Positions 12,585 through 25,090 of a stretch of 64,000 bases of DNA are shown piece by piece. Below the pieces are notes generated by a model. It worked only from the letters and a program-made list of their open reading frames with translations. It was not told the origin of the DNA and did not search any database. The first letter of the stretch is position 1. Each line of letters opens with the position of its first letter. The DNA lies in the NCBI RefSeq assembly GCF_051014685.1, contig NW_027478514.1, positions 1,086,202-1,150,201 of the forward strand. Direction: 5' to 3'. This DNA comes from Ptiloglossa arizonensis. Taxonomy: Eukaryota > Arthropoda > Insecta > Hymenoptera > Colletidae. A program made the translations under genes and the position numbers.

Positions 12585-13800
12585 TCTACTTTCAGACGCG
12601 ACAGGAATTTTTGGGTTAGGTTAATCCGTTCGCGAGATATGGGAGTTTGAAGCCAAGAAATGGTTGAGAAGGCAAAAAATTTTTCGCAATTCTGCTGCTC
12701 CAAACGCTTAACCAGAATGCCCTAGGGAAAGAATACACATACCGTTGTAATCGGGCGAGGTTCTACTTTCACAAGCAACAGGAATTTTTGGGTTTGGTCA
12801 TTCCGTTCGCGAGACATGGGAGTTTGAAGCCAAGAAATGGTTGAGAAGGCAAAAAATTTTTCGCAATTCTGCTGCTCCAAACGCTTAACCAGAATGGCCT
12901 AGGGAAAAAATACACATACCGTTGTAATCGGGCGAGTTTCTACTTTCAGATGCAATAGGAATTTTTGGGTTAGGTCAATCCGTTCGCGAGATATGGGAGT
13001 TTGAAGCCAAGAAATGGTAGAGAAGGCAAAAAATTTTTCACAATTCTGCTGCTCCAAACGCTTAACCAGAATAGCCTAGGGAAAAAATACACATACCGTT
13101 GTAATCGGGCGAGTTTCTACTTTCAGATGCATAAGGAATTTTTGGGTTAGGTCAATCCGTTCGCGAGATATGGGAGTTTGAAGACAAGAAATGGTTGAGA
13201 AGGCAAAAAATTTTTCGCAATTCTGCTGCTCCGAACGCTTAACCAGAATAGCCTAGGGAAAAAATACACATACCGTTGTAATCGGGCGAGTTTCTACTTT
13301 CAGATGCATAAGGAATTTTTGGGTTAGGTCAATCCGTTCGCGAGATATGGGACTTTGAAGCTAGGAAATGGTTGACAAGACAACAAATTTTTCACAATTC
13401 TGCTGCTCCAAACGCTTAACCAGAATGGCCTAGGGAAAAAATACACATACCGTTGTAATCGGGCGAGTTTTTTCTTTCAGATGCAATAGGAATTTTTGGG
13501 TTAGGTCAATCCGTTCGCGAGATATGGGAGTTTGAAGCCAAGAAATGGTTGAGAAGGCAAAAAATTTTTCGCAATTCTGCTGCTCCAAACGCTTAACCAG
13601 AATGGCCTAGGGAAAAAATACGCATACCGTTGTAATCGGGCGATTTTCTACTTTCAGTTACAATAGGAATTGTTGGGTTCGGTCAATCCGTTCGCGAGAT
13701 ATGGGACTTTGAAGCTAAGAAATGGTTGACAAGAAAACAAATTTTTCGCAATTCTGCTGCACCAAACGCTTAACCAGAATGGCCTAGGGAAAAAATACAC
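12585..13800 (+). repeat. Block A1, second copy, one monomer shorter
   Basis: It repeats the marker series of 1960-3350: 'acgcgacagg' at 12596, then 'gtcattccg', 'gagacatggg' and 'gatgcataagg' at 13126. One 177-bp unit is absent. Beyond about 13800 the two copies diverge at the 'tagtcgggcgag' monomer. Confidence 0.7.
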
Positions 13801-14216
13801 ATACCGCTGTAGTCGGGCGAGTTTCTACTTTCAGATGCAACAGGAATTTTTGGGTTAGGTCAATCCATTCGCGAGATATGGGAGTTTGAAGCTAAGAAAT
13901 GGTTGAGAAGACAACAAATTTTTCGCAAATCTGCTGCTCAAAACGCTTAACCAGAATGGCCTAGGGAAAAAATACGCATACCGTTGTAATCGGGCGAGTT
14001 TCTACTTTCAGTTACAATAGGAATTGTTGGGTTCGGTCAATCCGTTCGCGAGATATGGGACTTTGAAGCTGAGAAATGGTTGACAAGACAACAAATTTTT
14101 CGCAATTCTGCTGCTCCAAACGCTTAACCAGAATGGCCTAGGGTAAAAATACGCATACCGTTGTAATCGGGCGATTTTCTACTTTCAGTTACAATAGGAA
14201 TTGTAGGGTTCGGTCA
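13801..14216 (+). repeat. Satellite monomers between blocks A1 and A3
   Basis: Two to three monomers with 'gttacaataggaattgt' starts, one with 'ggaattgtagggtt' near 14200. They resemble parts of block A2 but do not continue as a copy of it. Confidence 0.65.
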
Positions 14217-16945
14217 ATCCGTTCGCGAGATATGGGACTTTGAAGCTAAGAAATGGTTGACAAGACAACAAATTTTTCGCAATTCTGCTGCTCCAAACGC
14301 TTAACCAGAATGGCCTAGGGAAAAAGTACACATACCGCTGTAGTCGGGCGAGTTTCTACTTTCAGATGCAACAGGAATTTTTGGGTTAGGTCAATCCATT
14401 CGCGAGATATGGGAGTTTGAAGCTAAGAAATGGTTGAGAAGACAACAAATTTATCGCAAATCTGCTGCTCCAAACGCTTAACCAGAATGGCCTAGGGAAA
14501 AAATACACATACCGCTGTAGTCGGGCGAGTTTCTACTTTCAGATGCAATAGGAATTTTTGGGTTAGGTCAATCCATTCGAGAGATATGGGAGTTTGAAGC
14601 TAGGAAATGGTTGAGAAGACAACAAATTTTTCGCAAATCTGCTGCTCCAAACGCTTAACCGGAATGGCCTAGGGAAAGAATACACATACCGTTGTAATCG
14701 GGCGAGTTTCTACTTTCAGTTACAATAGGAATTTTTGGGTTCGGTCAATCCGTACGCGAGATATGGGAGTTTGAAGCCAAGAAATGGTTGAGAAGGCAAA
14801 AAATTTTTCGCCATTCTGCTGCTCCAAACGCTTAACCAGAATGGCCTAGGGAAAAAATACACATACCGTTGTAATCGGGCGAGTTTCTACTTTCAGATGC
14901 AATAGGAATTTTTGGGTTAGGTCAATCCGTTCGCGAGATATGGGAGTTTGAAGCCAAGAAATGGTAGAGAAGGCAAAAAATTTTTCACAATTCTGCTGCT
15001 CCAAACGCTTAACCAGAATGGCCTAGGGAAAAAATACACATACCGTTGTAATCGGGCGAGTTTCTTCTTTCAGATGCAATAGGAATTTTTGGGTTAGGTC
15101 AATCCGTTCGCGAGATATGGGAGTTTGAAGCTAAGAAATGTTTGACAAGACAACAAATTTTTCGCATTTCTGCTGCTCCAAACGCTTAACCAGAATGGCC
15201 TAGGGAAAAAATACACATACCGCTGTAGTCGGGCGAGTTTCTACTTTCAGATGCAACAGGAATTTTTGGGTTAGGTCAATCCATTCGCGAGAAATGGGAG
15301 TTTGAAGCTAAGAAATGGTTGAGAAGACAACAAATTTTTCGCAAATCTGCTTCTCCAAACGCTTAACCAGAATGGCCTAAGGAAAAAATACGCATACCGT
15401 TGTAATCGGGCGAGTTTCTACTTTCAGTTACAATAGGAATTTTTGGGTTCGGTCAATCCGTACGCGAGATATGGGACTTTGAAGCTAAGGAATGGTTGAC
15501 AAGACAACAAATTTTTCGCACTTCTGCTGCTCCAATCGCTTAACCAGAATGCCCTAGGGGAAAACTACACGTACCGTGGTTATCGGGCGAGTTTCTACTT
15601 TCACAAGCAACAGGAATTTTTAGGTTTGGTCAATCCGTTCGCGAGATATGGGAGTTTGAAGCCAAGAAATGGTTGAGAAGGCAAAAAATTTTTCGCAATT
15701 CTGCTGCTCCAAACGCTTAACCAGAATGGCCTAGGGAAAAAATACACATACCGTTGTAATCGGGCGAGTTTCTACTTTCAGATGCAATAGGAATTTTTGG
15801 GTTTGGTCAATCCGTTCGCGAGATATGGGAGTTTGAAGCCAAGAAATGGTAGAGAAGGCAAACAATTTTTCACAATTCTGCTGCTCCAAACGCTTAACCA
15901 GAATGGCCTAGGGAAAAAATACACATACCGTTGTAATCGGGCGAGTTTCTTCTTTCAGATGCAATAGGAATTTTTGGGTTAGGTCAATCCGTTCGCGAGA
16001 TAGGGGAGTTTGAAGCCAAGAAATGGTTGAGAAGGCAAAAAATTTTTCGCAATTCTGCTGCTTCAAACGCTTAACCAGAATGGCCTAGGGAAGAAATACA
16101 CATACCGTTGTAATCGGGCGAGTTTCTACTTTCAGATACAATAGGAATTTTTGGGTCTGGTCAATCCGTTCGCGAGATGTGGGACTTTCAAGCTAAGAAA
16201 TGGTTGACAAGACAACAAATTTTTCGCACTTCTGCTGCTCCAATCGCTTAACCAGAATGGCCTAGGGGAAAAATACACGTACCGTTGTAATCGGGCGAGT
16301 TTCTACTTTCACAAGCAACAGGAATTTTTGGGTTCGGTCAATTTGTTCGCGAGATATGGGACTTTCAAGCTAAGAAATGGTTGACAAGACAACAAATTTT
16401 TCGCACTTCTGCTGCTCCAATCGCTTAACCAGAATGGCCTAGGGGAAAAATACACATACCGTTGTAATCGGGCGAGTTTCTACTTTCACAAGCAACAGGA
16501 ATTTTTGGGTTTGGTCAATCCGTTCGCGAGATATGGGAGTTTGAAGCCAAGAAATGGTGGAGAAGGCATAAAATTTTTCGCAATTCTGCTGATCCAAACG
16601 CTTAACCAGAATGGCCTAGGGAAAAAATACACGTACCGTTGTAATCGGGCGAGTTTCTACTTTCACAAGCAACAGGAATTTTTGGGTTCGGTCAATCTGT
16701 TCGCGAGATATTGGAGTTTGAAGCCAAGAAATGGTTGAGAAGGCAACAAATTTTTCGCAATTCTGCTGCTCCAAACGCTTAAACAGAATGGCCTAGGGAA
16801 AAAAATCTGCATACCGTTGTAATCGGGCGAGTTTCTTCTTTCAGATGCAATAGGAATTTTTGGGTTAGATCAATCCGTTCGCGAGATATGGGAGTTTGAA
16901 GCCAAGAAATGGTTGAGAAGGCAAAAAATTTTTCGCAATTCTGCT
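14217..16945 (+). repeat. Block A3, second copy (one monomer deleted)
   Basis: A copy of 9260-12165 with the rare markers in the same order ('gggaaaaagtac', 'aatttatcgc', 'gctaggaaatgg', 'gagaaatggg', 'ccgtggttatcggg', 'gggtctggtc'). One whole monomer is missing at about 15400. Scattered substitutions separate the copies, for example 'tttaacaagc' against 'ttcacaagc' near 15600, so it looks older than the duplications further right. Confidence 0.85.
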
Positions 16946-19302
16946 GCTTCAAACGCTTAACCAGAATGGCCTAGGGAAAAAATACACATACCGTTGTAAT
17001 CGGGAGAGTTTCTACTTTCACAAGCAACAGGAATTTTTGGGTTTGGTCAATCCGTTCGCGAGATATGGGAGTTTGAAGCCACGAAATGGTTGAGAAGACC
17101 ACAAATTTTTCGCAATTCTGCTGCTCCAAACGCTTAACCAGAATGGCCTAGGGAAAAAATACACATACCGTTGTAATCGGGCGAGTTTCTACTTTCAGAC
17201 GCAACAGGAATTTTTGGGTTAGGTCAATCCGTTCGCGAGATATGGGAGTTTGAAGCCAAGAAATGGTTGAGAAGGCAAAAAAATTTTCGCAAATCTGCTG
17301 CTCCAAACGCTTAACCAGAATGGCCTAGGGAAAAAATACGCATACCGTTGTAATCGGGCGAGTTTCTACTATCAGTTACAATAGGAATTGTTGGGTTCGG
17401 TCAATCCGTTCGCGAGATATGGGACTTTGAAGCTAAGAAATGGTTGACAAGACAACAAATTTTTCGCAATTCTGCTGCTCCAAACGCTTAACCAGAATGG
17501 CCTAGGGAAAAAATACACAAACCGTTGTATTCGGGCAAGTTTCTTCTTTCAGATGCAATAGGAATTTTTGGGTTAGGTCAATCCGTTCGCGTGATATGGG
17601 AGTTTGAAGCTAAGAAATGGTTGAGAAGGCAAAAAATTTTTCGCAATTCTGCTGCATCAAACGCTTAACCAGAATGGCCTAGGGACAAAATACACATACC
17701 GTTGTAATCGGGCGAGTTTCTACTTTCAGTTACAATAGGAATTTTTGGGTCTGGTCAATCCGTTCTCGAGATATGGGACTTTCAAGCTAAGAAATGGTTG
17801 ACAAGACAACAAATTTTTCGCAATTCTGCTGCTCCAAATGCTTAACCGGAATGGCCTAGGTAAAAAATACACATACCGTTGTAATCGGGAGAGTTTCTAC
17901 TTTCACAAGCAACAGGAATTTTTGGGTTTGGTCGATCCGTTCGCGAGATATGGGAGTTTGAAGCCAAGAAATGGTTGAGAAGGCATAAAATTTTTCGCAA
18001 TTCTGCTGATCCAAACGCTTAACCAGAATGGCCTAGGGAAAAAATACGCATACCGTTGTAATCGGGCGAGTTTCTACTTTCAGTTACAATAGGAATTGTT
18101 GGGTTCGGTCAATCCGTTCGCGAGATATGGGACATTGAAGCTAAGAAATGGTTGACAAGACAACAAATTTTTCGCAATTCTGCTGCTCCAAATGCTTAAC
18201 CGGAATGGCCTAGGTAAAAAATACACATACCGTTGTAATCGGGCGAGTTTCTTCTTTCAGATGCAATAGGAATTTTTGGGTTAGGTCAATCTGTTCGCGA
18301 GATATGGGAGTTTGAAGCCAAGAAATGGTTGAGAAGGCAAAAAATTTTTCGCAATTCTGCTGCTTCAAACGCTTAACCAGAATGGCCTAGGGAAAAAATA
18401 CACATACCGTTGTAATCGGGCGAGTTTCTACTCTCAGTTACAATAGGAATTTTTGGGTCTGGTCAATCCGTTCGCGAGATATGGGACTTTCAAGCTAAGA
18501 AATGGTTGACAAGACAACAAATTTTTCGCACTTCTGCTGCTCCAATCGCTTAAACAGAATGGCCTAGGGGAAAAATACACGTACCGTTGTAATCGGGCGA
18601 GGCTCTACTTTCAGACGCAATAGGAATTTTTCGGTTAAGTCAATCCGTTCGCGAGATATGGGAGTTTGAAGCTAAGAAATGGTTGAGAAGGCAAAAAATT
18701 TTTCGCAATTCTGCTGCTCCAAACGCTTAACCAGAATGGCGTAGGGTAAAAATATGCATACCGTTGTAATCGGGCGAGTTTCTACTTTCAGACGCAGCAG
18801 GAATTTTTGGGTTTGGTCAATCCGTCCGCGAGATATGGGACTTTGAAGCAAAGAAATGGTTGAGGAGACAACAAATTTTACGCAATTCTGCTGCTCCAAA
18901 CGCTTAACCAGAATGGGCTACGGAAAAAATACACATACCGTTGTAATCGGGAGAGTTTCTACTTTCACAAGCTACAGGAATTTTTGGGTTTGGTCAATCC
19001 GTTCGCGAGATATGGGAGTTTGAAGCCAAGAAATGGTTGAGAAGGCATAAAATTTTTCGCAATTCTGCTGATCCAAACGCTTAACCAGAATGGCCTAGGG
19101 GAAAAATAAACGTACCGTTGTAATCGGGCGAGGCTCTACTTTCAGACGCAAGAGGAATTTTTCGGTTAAGTCAATCCGTTCGCGAGATATGGGAGTTTGA
19201 AGCTAAGAAATGGTTGAGAAGGCATAAAATTTTTCGCAATTCTGCTGATCCAAACGCTTAACCAGAATGGCCTAGGGAAAAAATACACGTACCGTTGTAA
19301 TC
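16470..19302 (+). repeat. Block B1, first copy (16 monomers, 2833 bp)
   Basis: The following 2.3 kb repeat it at an offset of exactly 2833 bp. This was checked at 'agtttctactatcag' (17361 to 20194), 'atccgttctcgag' (17758 to 20591) and 'ggctctact' (18601 to 21434). The first 480 bp overlap the end of block A3. Confidence 0.9.
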
Positions 19303-21585
19303 GGGCGAGTTTCTACTTTCACAAGCAACAGGAATTTTTGGGTTTGGTCAATCCGTTCGCGAGGTATGGGAGTTTGAAGCCAAGAAATGGTGGAGAAGGC
19401 ATAAAATTTTTCGCAATTCTGCTGATCCAAACGCTTAACCAGAATGGCCTAGGGAAAAAATACACGTACCGTTGTAATCGGGCGAGTTTCTACTTTCACA
19501 AGCAACAGGAATTTTTGGGTTCGGTCAATCTGTTCGCGAGATATTGGAGTTTGAAGCCAAGAAATGGTTGAGAAGGCAACAAATTTTTCGCAATTCTGCT
19601 GCTCCAAACGCTTAAACAGAATGGCCTAGGGAAAAAAATCTGCATACCGTTGTAATCGGGCGAGTTTCTTCTTTCAGATGCAATAGGAATTTTTGGGTTA
19701 GATCAATCCGTTCGCGAGATATGGGAGTTTGAAGCCAAGAAATGGTTGAGAAGGCAAAAAATTTTTCGCAATTCTGCTGCTTCAAACGCTTAACCAGAAT
19801 GGCCTAGGGAAAAAATACACATACCGTTGTAATCGGGAGAGTTTCTACTTTCACAAGCAACTGGAATTTTTGGGTTTGGTCAATCCGTTCGCGAGATATG
19901 GGAGTTTGAAGCCACGAAATGGTTGAGAAGACCACAAATTTTTCGCAATTCTGCTGCTCCAAACGCTTAACCAGAATGGCCTAGGGAAAAAATACACATA
20001 CCGTTGTAATCGGGCGAGTTTCTACTTTCAGACGCAACAGGAATTTTTGGGTTAGGTCAATCCGTTCGCGAGATATGGGAGTTTGAAGCCAAGAAATGGT
20101 TGAGAAGGCAAAAAAATTTTCGCAAATCTGCTGCTCCAAACGCTTAACCAGAATGGCCTAGGGAAAAAATACGCATACCGTTGTAATCGGGCGAGTTTCT
20201 ACTATCAGTTACAATAGGAATTGTTGGGTTCGGTCAATCCGTTCGCGAGATATGGGACTTTGAAGCTAAGAAATGGTTGACAAGACAACAAATTTTTCGC
20301 AATTCTGCTGCTCCAAACGCTTAACCAGAATGGCCTAGGGAAAAAATACACAAACCGTTGTATTCGGGCAAGTTTCTTCTTTCAGATGCAATAGGAATTT
20401 TTGGGTTAGGTCAATCCGTTCGCGTGATATGGGAGTTTGAAGCTAAGAAATGGTTGAGAAGGCAAAAAATTTTTCGCAATTCTGCTGCATCAAACGCTTA
20501 ACCAGAATGGCCTAGGGACAAAATACACATACCGTTGTAATCGGGCGAGTTTCTACTTTCAGTTACAATAGGAATTTTTGGGTCTGGTCAATCCGTTCTC
20601 GAGATATGGGACTTTCAAGCTAAGAAATGGTTGACAAGACAACAAATTTTTCGCAATTCTGCTGCTCCAAATGCTTAACCGGAATGGCCTAGGTAAAAAA
20701 TACACATACCGTTGTAATCGGGAGAGTTTCTACTTTCACAAGCAACAAGAATTTTTGGGTTTGGTCGATCCGTTCGCGAGATATGGGAGTTTGAAGCCAA
20801 GAAATGGTTGAGAAGGCATAAAATTTTTCGCAATTCTGCTGATCCAAACGCTTAACCAGAATGGCCTAGGGAAAAAATACGCATACCGTTGTAATCGGGC
20901 GAGTTTCTACTTTCAGTTACAATAGGAATTGTTGGGTTCGGTCAATCCGTTCGCGAGATATGGGACATTGAAGCTAAGAAATGGTTGACAAGACAACAAA
21001 TTTTTCGCAATTCTGCTGCTCCAAATGCTTAACCGGAATGGCCTAGGTAAAAAATACACATACCGTTGTAATCGGGCGAGTTTCTTCTTTCAGATGCAAT
21101 AGGAATTTTTGGGTTAGGTCAATCTGTTCGCGAGATATGGGAGTTTGAAGCCAAGAAATGGTTGAGAAGGCAAAAAATTTTTCGCAATTCTGCTGCTTCA
21201 AACGCTTAACCAGAATGGCCTAGGGAAAAAATACACATACCGTTGTAATCGGGCGAGTTTCTACTCTCAGTTACAATAGGAATTTTTGGGTCTGGTCAAT
21301 CCGTTCGCGAGATATGGGACTTTCAAGCTAAGAAATGGTTGACAAGACAACAAATTTTTCGCACTTCTGCTGCTCCAATCGCTTAAACAGAATGGCCTAG
21401 GGGAAAAATACACGTACCGTTGTAATCGGGCGAGGCTCTACTTTCAGACGCAATAGGAATTTTTCGGTTAAGTCAATCCGTTCGCGAGATATGGGAGTTT
21501 GAAGCTAAGAAATGGTTGAGAAGGCAAAAAATTTTTCGCAATTCTGCTGCTCCAAACGCTTAACCAGAATGGCGTAGGGTAAAAA
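19303..21585 (+). repeat. Block B1, second copy, 3' end replaced
   Basis: It follows 16470-19302 with very few substitutions (for example 'caacaagaa' for 'caacaggaa' near 20746). It stops matching near 21585, where the sequence switches to a monomer with 'gggcgactttc' and 'ctgccccaaacg'. The last ~3 monomers of the 16-mer are thus missing or replaced. This copy also matches 28561-30585 at an offset of 9201 bp. Confidence 0.85.
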
Positions 21586-22259
21586 TACGCATACCGTTGT
21601 AATCGGGCGACTTTCTACTTTCAGACGCAGCAGGAATTTTTGGGTTTGGTCAATCCGTTCGCGAGATATGGGACTTTGAAGCTAAGAAATGGTTGAGAAG
21701 ACAACAAATTTTTCGCAATTCTGCTGCCCCAAACGCTTAACCAGAATGGGGTAGGGAAAAATACACATACCGTTGTAAACGGGCGAGTTTCTACTTTCAG
21801 ATGCAATAGGAATTTTTGGGTTAGGTCAATCCGTTCGCGAGATATGGGAGTTTGAAGCCAAGAAATGGTTGAGAAGGCATAAAATATTTCGCAATTCTGC
21901 TGGTCCAAACGCTTAACCAGAATGGCCTAGGGGAAAAATACACGTACCGTTGTAATCGGGCGAGGCTCTACTTTCAGACGCAATAGGAATTTTTCGGTTA
22001 AGTCAATCCGTTCGCGAGATATGGGAGTTTGAAGCTAAGAAATGGTTGAGAAGGCAAAAAATTTTTCGCAATTCTGCTGCTCCAAACGCTTAACCAGAAT
22101 GGCGTAGGGTAAAAATACGCATACCGTTGTAATCGGGCGAGTTTCTACTTTCAGACGCAGCAGGAATTTTTGGGTTTGGTTAATCCGTTCGCGAGATATG
22201 GGACTTTGAAGCCAAGAAATGGTTGAGAAGGCAAAAAATTTTTCGCAATTCTGCTGCTC
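21586..22259 (+). repeat. Monomers of the 'aaacggg' block, founder-like copy
   Basis: About four monomers with 'gggcgactttc', 'ctgccccaaacg', 'ggggtagggaaaaatac' and the CENP-B-like variant 'gtaaacgggcgag'. The same group is found at 25480-25850, 28134-28504 and 31319-31690. It sits at the junction between the 16-mer and 8-mer duplications. Confidence 0.75.
21768..21784 (+). other. Closest match to a CENP-B box in the array
   Basis: This copy reads TACCGTTGTAAACGGGC. A T-to-A change makes the second half (AAACGGG) identical to the common CENP-B box, giving 12 of 17 matches. The same variant occurs at 25660-25676, 28314-28330 and 31499-31515, all inside copies of one duplicated block, so it arose once and was copied. 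The TTCG half is still imperfect. Confidence 0.45.
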
Positions 22260-23675
22260 CAAACGCTTAACCAGAATGGTCTAGGGAAAAAATACACATA
22301 CCGCTGTAGTCGGGCGAGTGTCTACTTTCAGATGAAACAGGAATTTTTGGGTTAAGTCAATCCGTTCGCGAGATATGGGAGTTTGAAACCAAGAAATGGT
22401 TGAGGAGGCAAAAAATTTTTCGCAATTCTGCTGCTCCAAACGCTTAACCAGAATGGCGTAGGGTAAAAATACACGTACCGTTGTAATCGGGCGAGTTTCT
22501 ACTTTCACAAGCAACAGGAATTTTTGGGTTCGGTCAATTTGTTCGCGAGATATGGGACTTTCAAGCTAAGAAATGGTTGACAAGACAACAAATTTTTCGC
22601 ACTTCTGCTGCTCCAATCGCTTAACCAGAATGGACTAGGGGAAAAATACACATACCGTTGTAATCGGGCGAGTTTCTACTTTCACAAGCAACAGGAATTT
22701 TTGGGTTTGGTCAATCCGTTCGCGAGATATGGGAGTTTGAAGCTAAGAAATGGTTGAGAAGGCAAAAAATTTTTCGCAATTCTGCTGCTTCAAACGCTTA
22801 ACCAGAATGGCCTAGGGAAAAAATACACATACCGTTGTAATCGGGCGAGTTTCTACTCTCAGTTACAATAAGAATTTTTGGGTCTGGTCAATCCGTTCGC
22901 GAGATATGGGACTTTCAAGCTAAGAAATGGTTGACAAGACAACAAATTTTTCGCACTTCTGCTGCTCCAATCGCTTAAACAGAATGGCCTAGGGGAAAAA
23001 TACACGTACCGTTGTAATCGGGCGAGGCTCTACTTTCAGACGCAATAGGAATTTTTCGGTTAAGTCAATCCGTTCGCGAGATATGGGAGTTTGAAGCTAA
23101 GAAATGGTTGAGAAGGCAAAAAATTTTTCGCAATTCTGCTGCTCCAAACGCTTAACCAGAATGGCGTAGGGTAAAAATATGCATACCGTTGTAATCGGGC
23201 GAGTTTCTACTTTCAGACGCAGCAGGAATTTTTGGGTTTGGTCAATCCGTCCGCGAGATATGGGACTTTGAAGCAAAGAAATGGTTGAGGAGACAACAAA
23301 TTTTACGCAATTCTGCTGCTCCAAACGCTTAACCAGAATGGGCTACGGAAAAAATACACATACCGTTGTAATCGGGAGAGTTTCTACTTTCACAAGCTAC
23401 AGGAATTTTTGGGTTTGGTCAATCCGTTCGCGAGATATGGGAGTTTGAAGCCAAGAAATGGTTGAGAAGGCATAAAATTTTTCGCAATTCTGCTGATCCA
23501 AACGCTTAACCAGAATGGCCTAGGGGAAAAATAAACGTACCGTTGTAATCGGGCGAGGCTCTACTTTCAGACGCAAGAGGAATTTTTCGGTTAAGTCAAT
23601 CCGTTCGCGAGATATGGGAGTTTGAAGCTAAGAAATGGTTGAGAAGGCAAAAAATTTTTCGCAATTCTGCTGCTC
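22260..23675 (+). repeat. Block B2, first copy (8 monomers, 1416 bp)
   Basis: Exactly 8 x 177 bp, repeated directly at 23676-25090. Markers include 'cagatgaaacagg', 'gaaaccaagaaatgg', 'caatttgttcgcg', 'aaaaatatgcat', 'ccgtccgcgag', 'gctacaggaa' and 'cgcaagaggaa'. The only difference I noticed is 'caataagaa' at about 22867 against 'caataggaa' in the next copy, which implies a very recent duplication. Confidence 0.9.
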
Positions 23676-25090
23676 CAAACGCTTAACCAGAATGGTCTAG
23701 GGAAAAAATACACATACCGCTGTAGTCGGGCGAGTGTCTACTTTCAGATGAAACAGGAATTTTTGGGTTAAGTCAATCCGTTCGCGAGATATGGGAGTTT
23801 GAAACCAAGAAATGGTTGAGGAGGCAAAAAATTTTTCGCAATTCTGCTGCTCCAAACGCTTAACCAGAATGGCGTAGGGTAAAAATACACGTACCGTTGT
23901 AATCGGGCGAGTTTCTACTTTCACAAGCAACAGGAATTTTTGGGTTCGGTCAATTTGTTCGCGAGATATGGGACTTTCAAGCTAAGAAATGGTTGACAAG
24001 ACAACAAATTTTTCGCACTTCTGCTGCTCCAATCGCTTAACCAGAATGGACTAGGGGAAAAATACACATACCGTTGTAATCGGGCGAGTTTCTACTTTCA
24101 CAAGCAACAGGAATTTTTGGGTTTGGTCAATCCGTTCGCGAGATATGGGAGTTTGAAGCTAAGAAATGGTTGAGAAGGCAAAAAATTTTTCGCAATTCTG
24201 CTGCTTCAAACGCTTAACCAGAATGGCCTAGGGAAAAAATACACATACCGTTGTAATCGGGCGAGTTTCTACTCTCAGTTACAATAGGAATTTTTGGGTC
24301 TGGTCAATCCGTTCGCGAGATATGGGACTTTCAAGCTAAGAAATGGTTGACAAGACAACAAATTTTTCGCACTTCTGCTGCTCCAATCGCTTAAACAGAA
24401 TGGCCTAGGGGAAAAATACACGTACCGTTGTAATCGGGCGAGGCTCTACTTTCAGACGCAATAGGAATTTTTCGGTTAAGTCAATCCGTTCGCGAGATAT
24501 GGGAGTTTGAAGCTAAGAAATGGTTGAGAAGGCAAAAAATTTTTCGCAATTCTGCTGCTCCAAACGCTTAACCAGAATGGCGTAGGGTAAAAATATGCAT
24601 ACCGTTGTAATCGGGCGAGTTTCTACTTTCAGACGCAGCAGGAATTTTTGGGTTTGGTCAATCCGTCCGCGAGATATGGGACTTTGAAGCAAAGAAATGG
24701 TTGAGGAGACAACAAATTTTACGCAATTCTGCTGCTCCAAACGCTTAACCAGAATGGGCTACGGAAAAAATACACATACCGTTGTAATCGGGAGAGTTTC
24801 TACTTTCACAAGCTACAGGAATTTTTGGGTTTGGTCAATCCGTTCGCGAGATATGGGAGTTTGAAGCCAAGAAATGGTTGAGAAGGCATAAAATTTTTCG
24901 CAATTCTGCTGATCCAAACGCTTAACCAGAATGGCCTAGGGGAAAAATAAACGTACCGTTGTAATCGGGCGAGGCTCTACTTTCAGACGCAAGAGGAATT
25001 TTTCGGTTAAGTCAATCCGTTCGCGAGATATGGGAGTTTGAAGCTAAGAAATGGTTGAGAAGGCAAAAAATTTTTCGCAATTCTGCTGCT
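23676..25090 (+). repeat. Block B2, second copy (8 monomers)
   Basis: A direct repeat of 22260-23675 at an offset of 1416 bp. It ends near 25090, where 'ccaaactcttaacc' replaces 'ccaaacgcttaacc'. From 24080 on it is itself part of the 2654-bp duplication, so the 8-mer event came first and the 15-mer event then copied part of it. Confidence 0.9.

Noticed and set aside
21621..21908. 95-codon open frame on the minus strand, repeated at 25513, 28167 and 31352
   Set aside because: It is monomer sequence read through about 1.6 units. Its copies exist because the block was duplicated. It has no family resemblance, starts on an arbitrary codon, and equivalent frames occur on the other strand.
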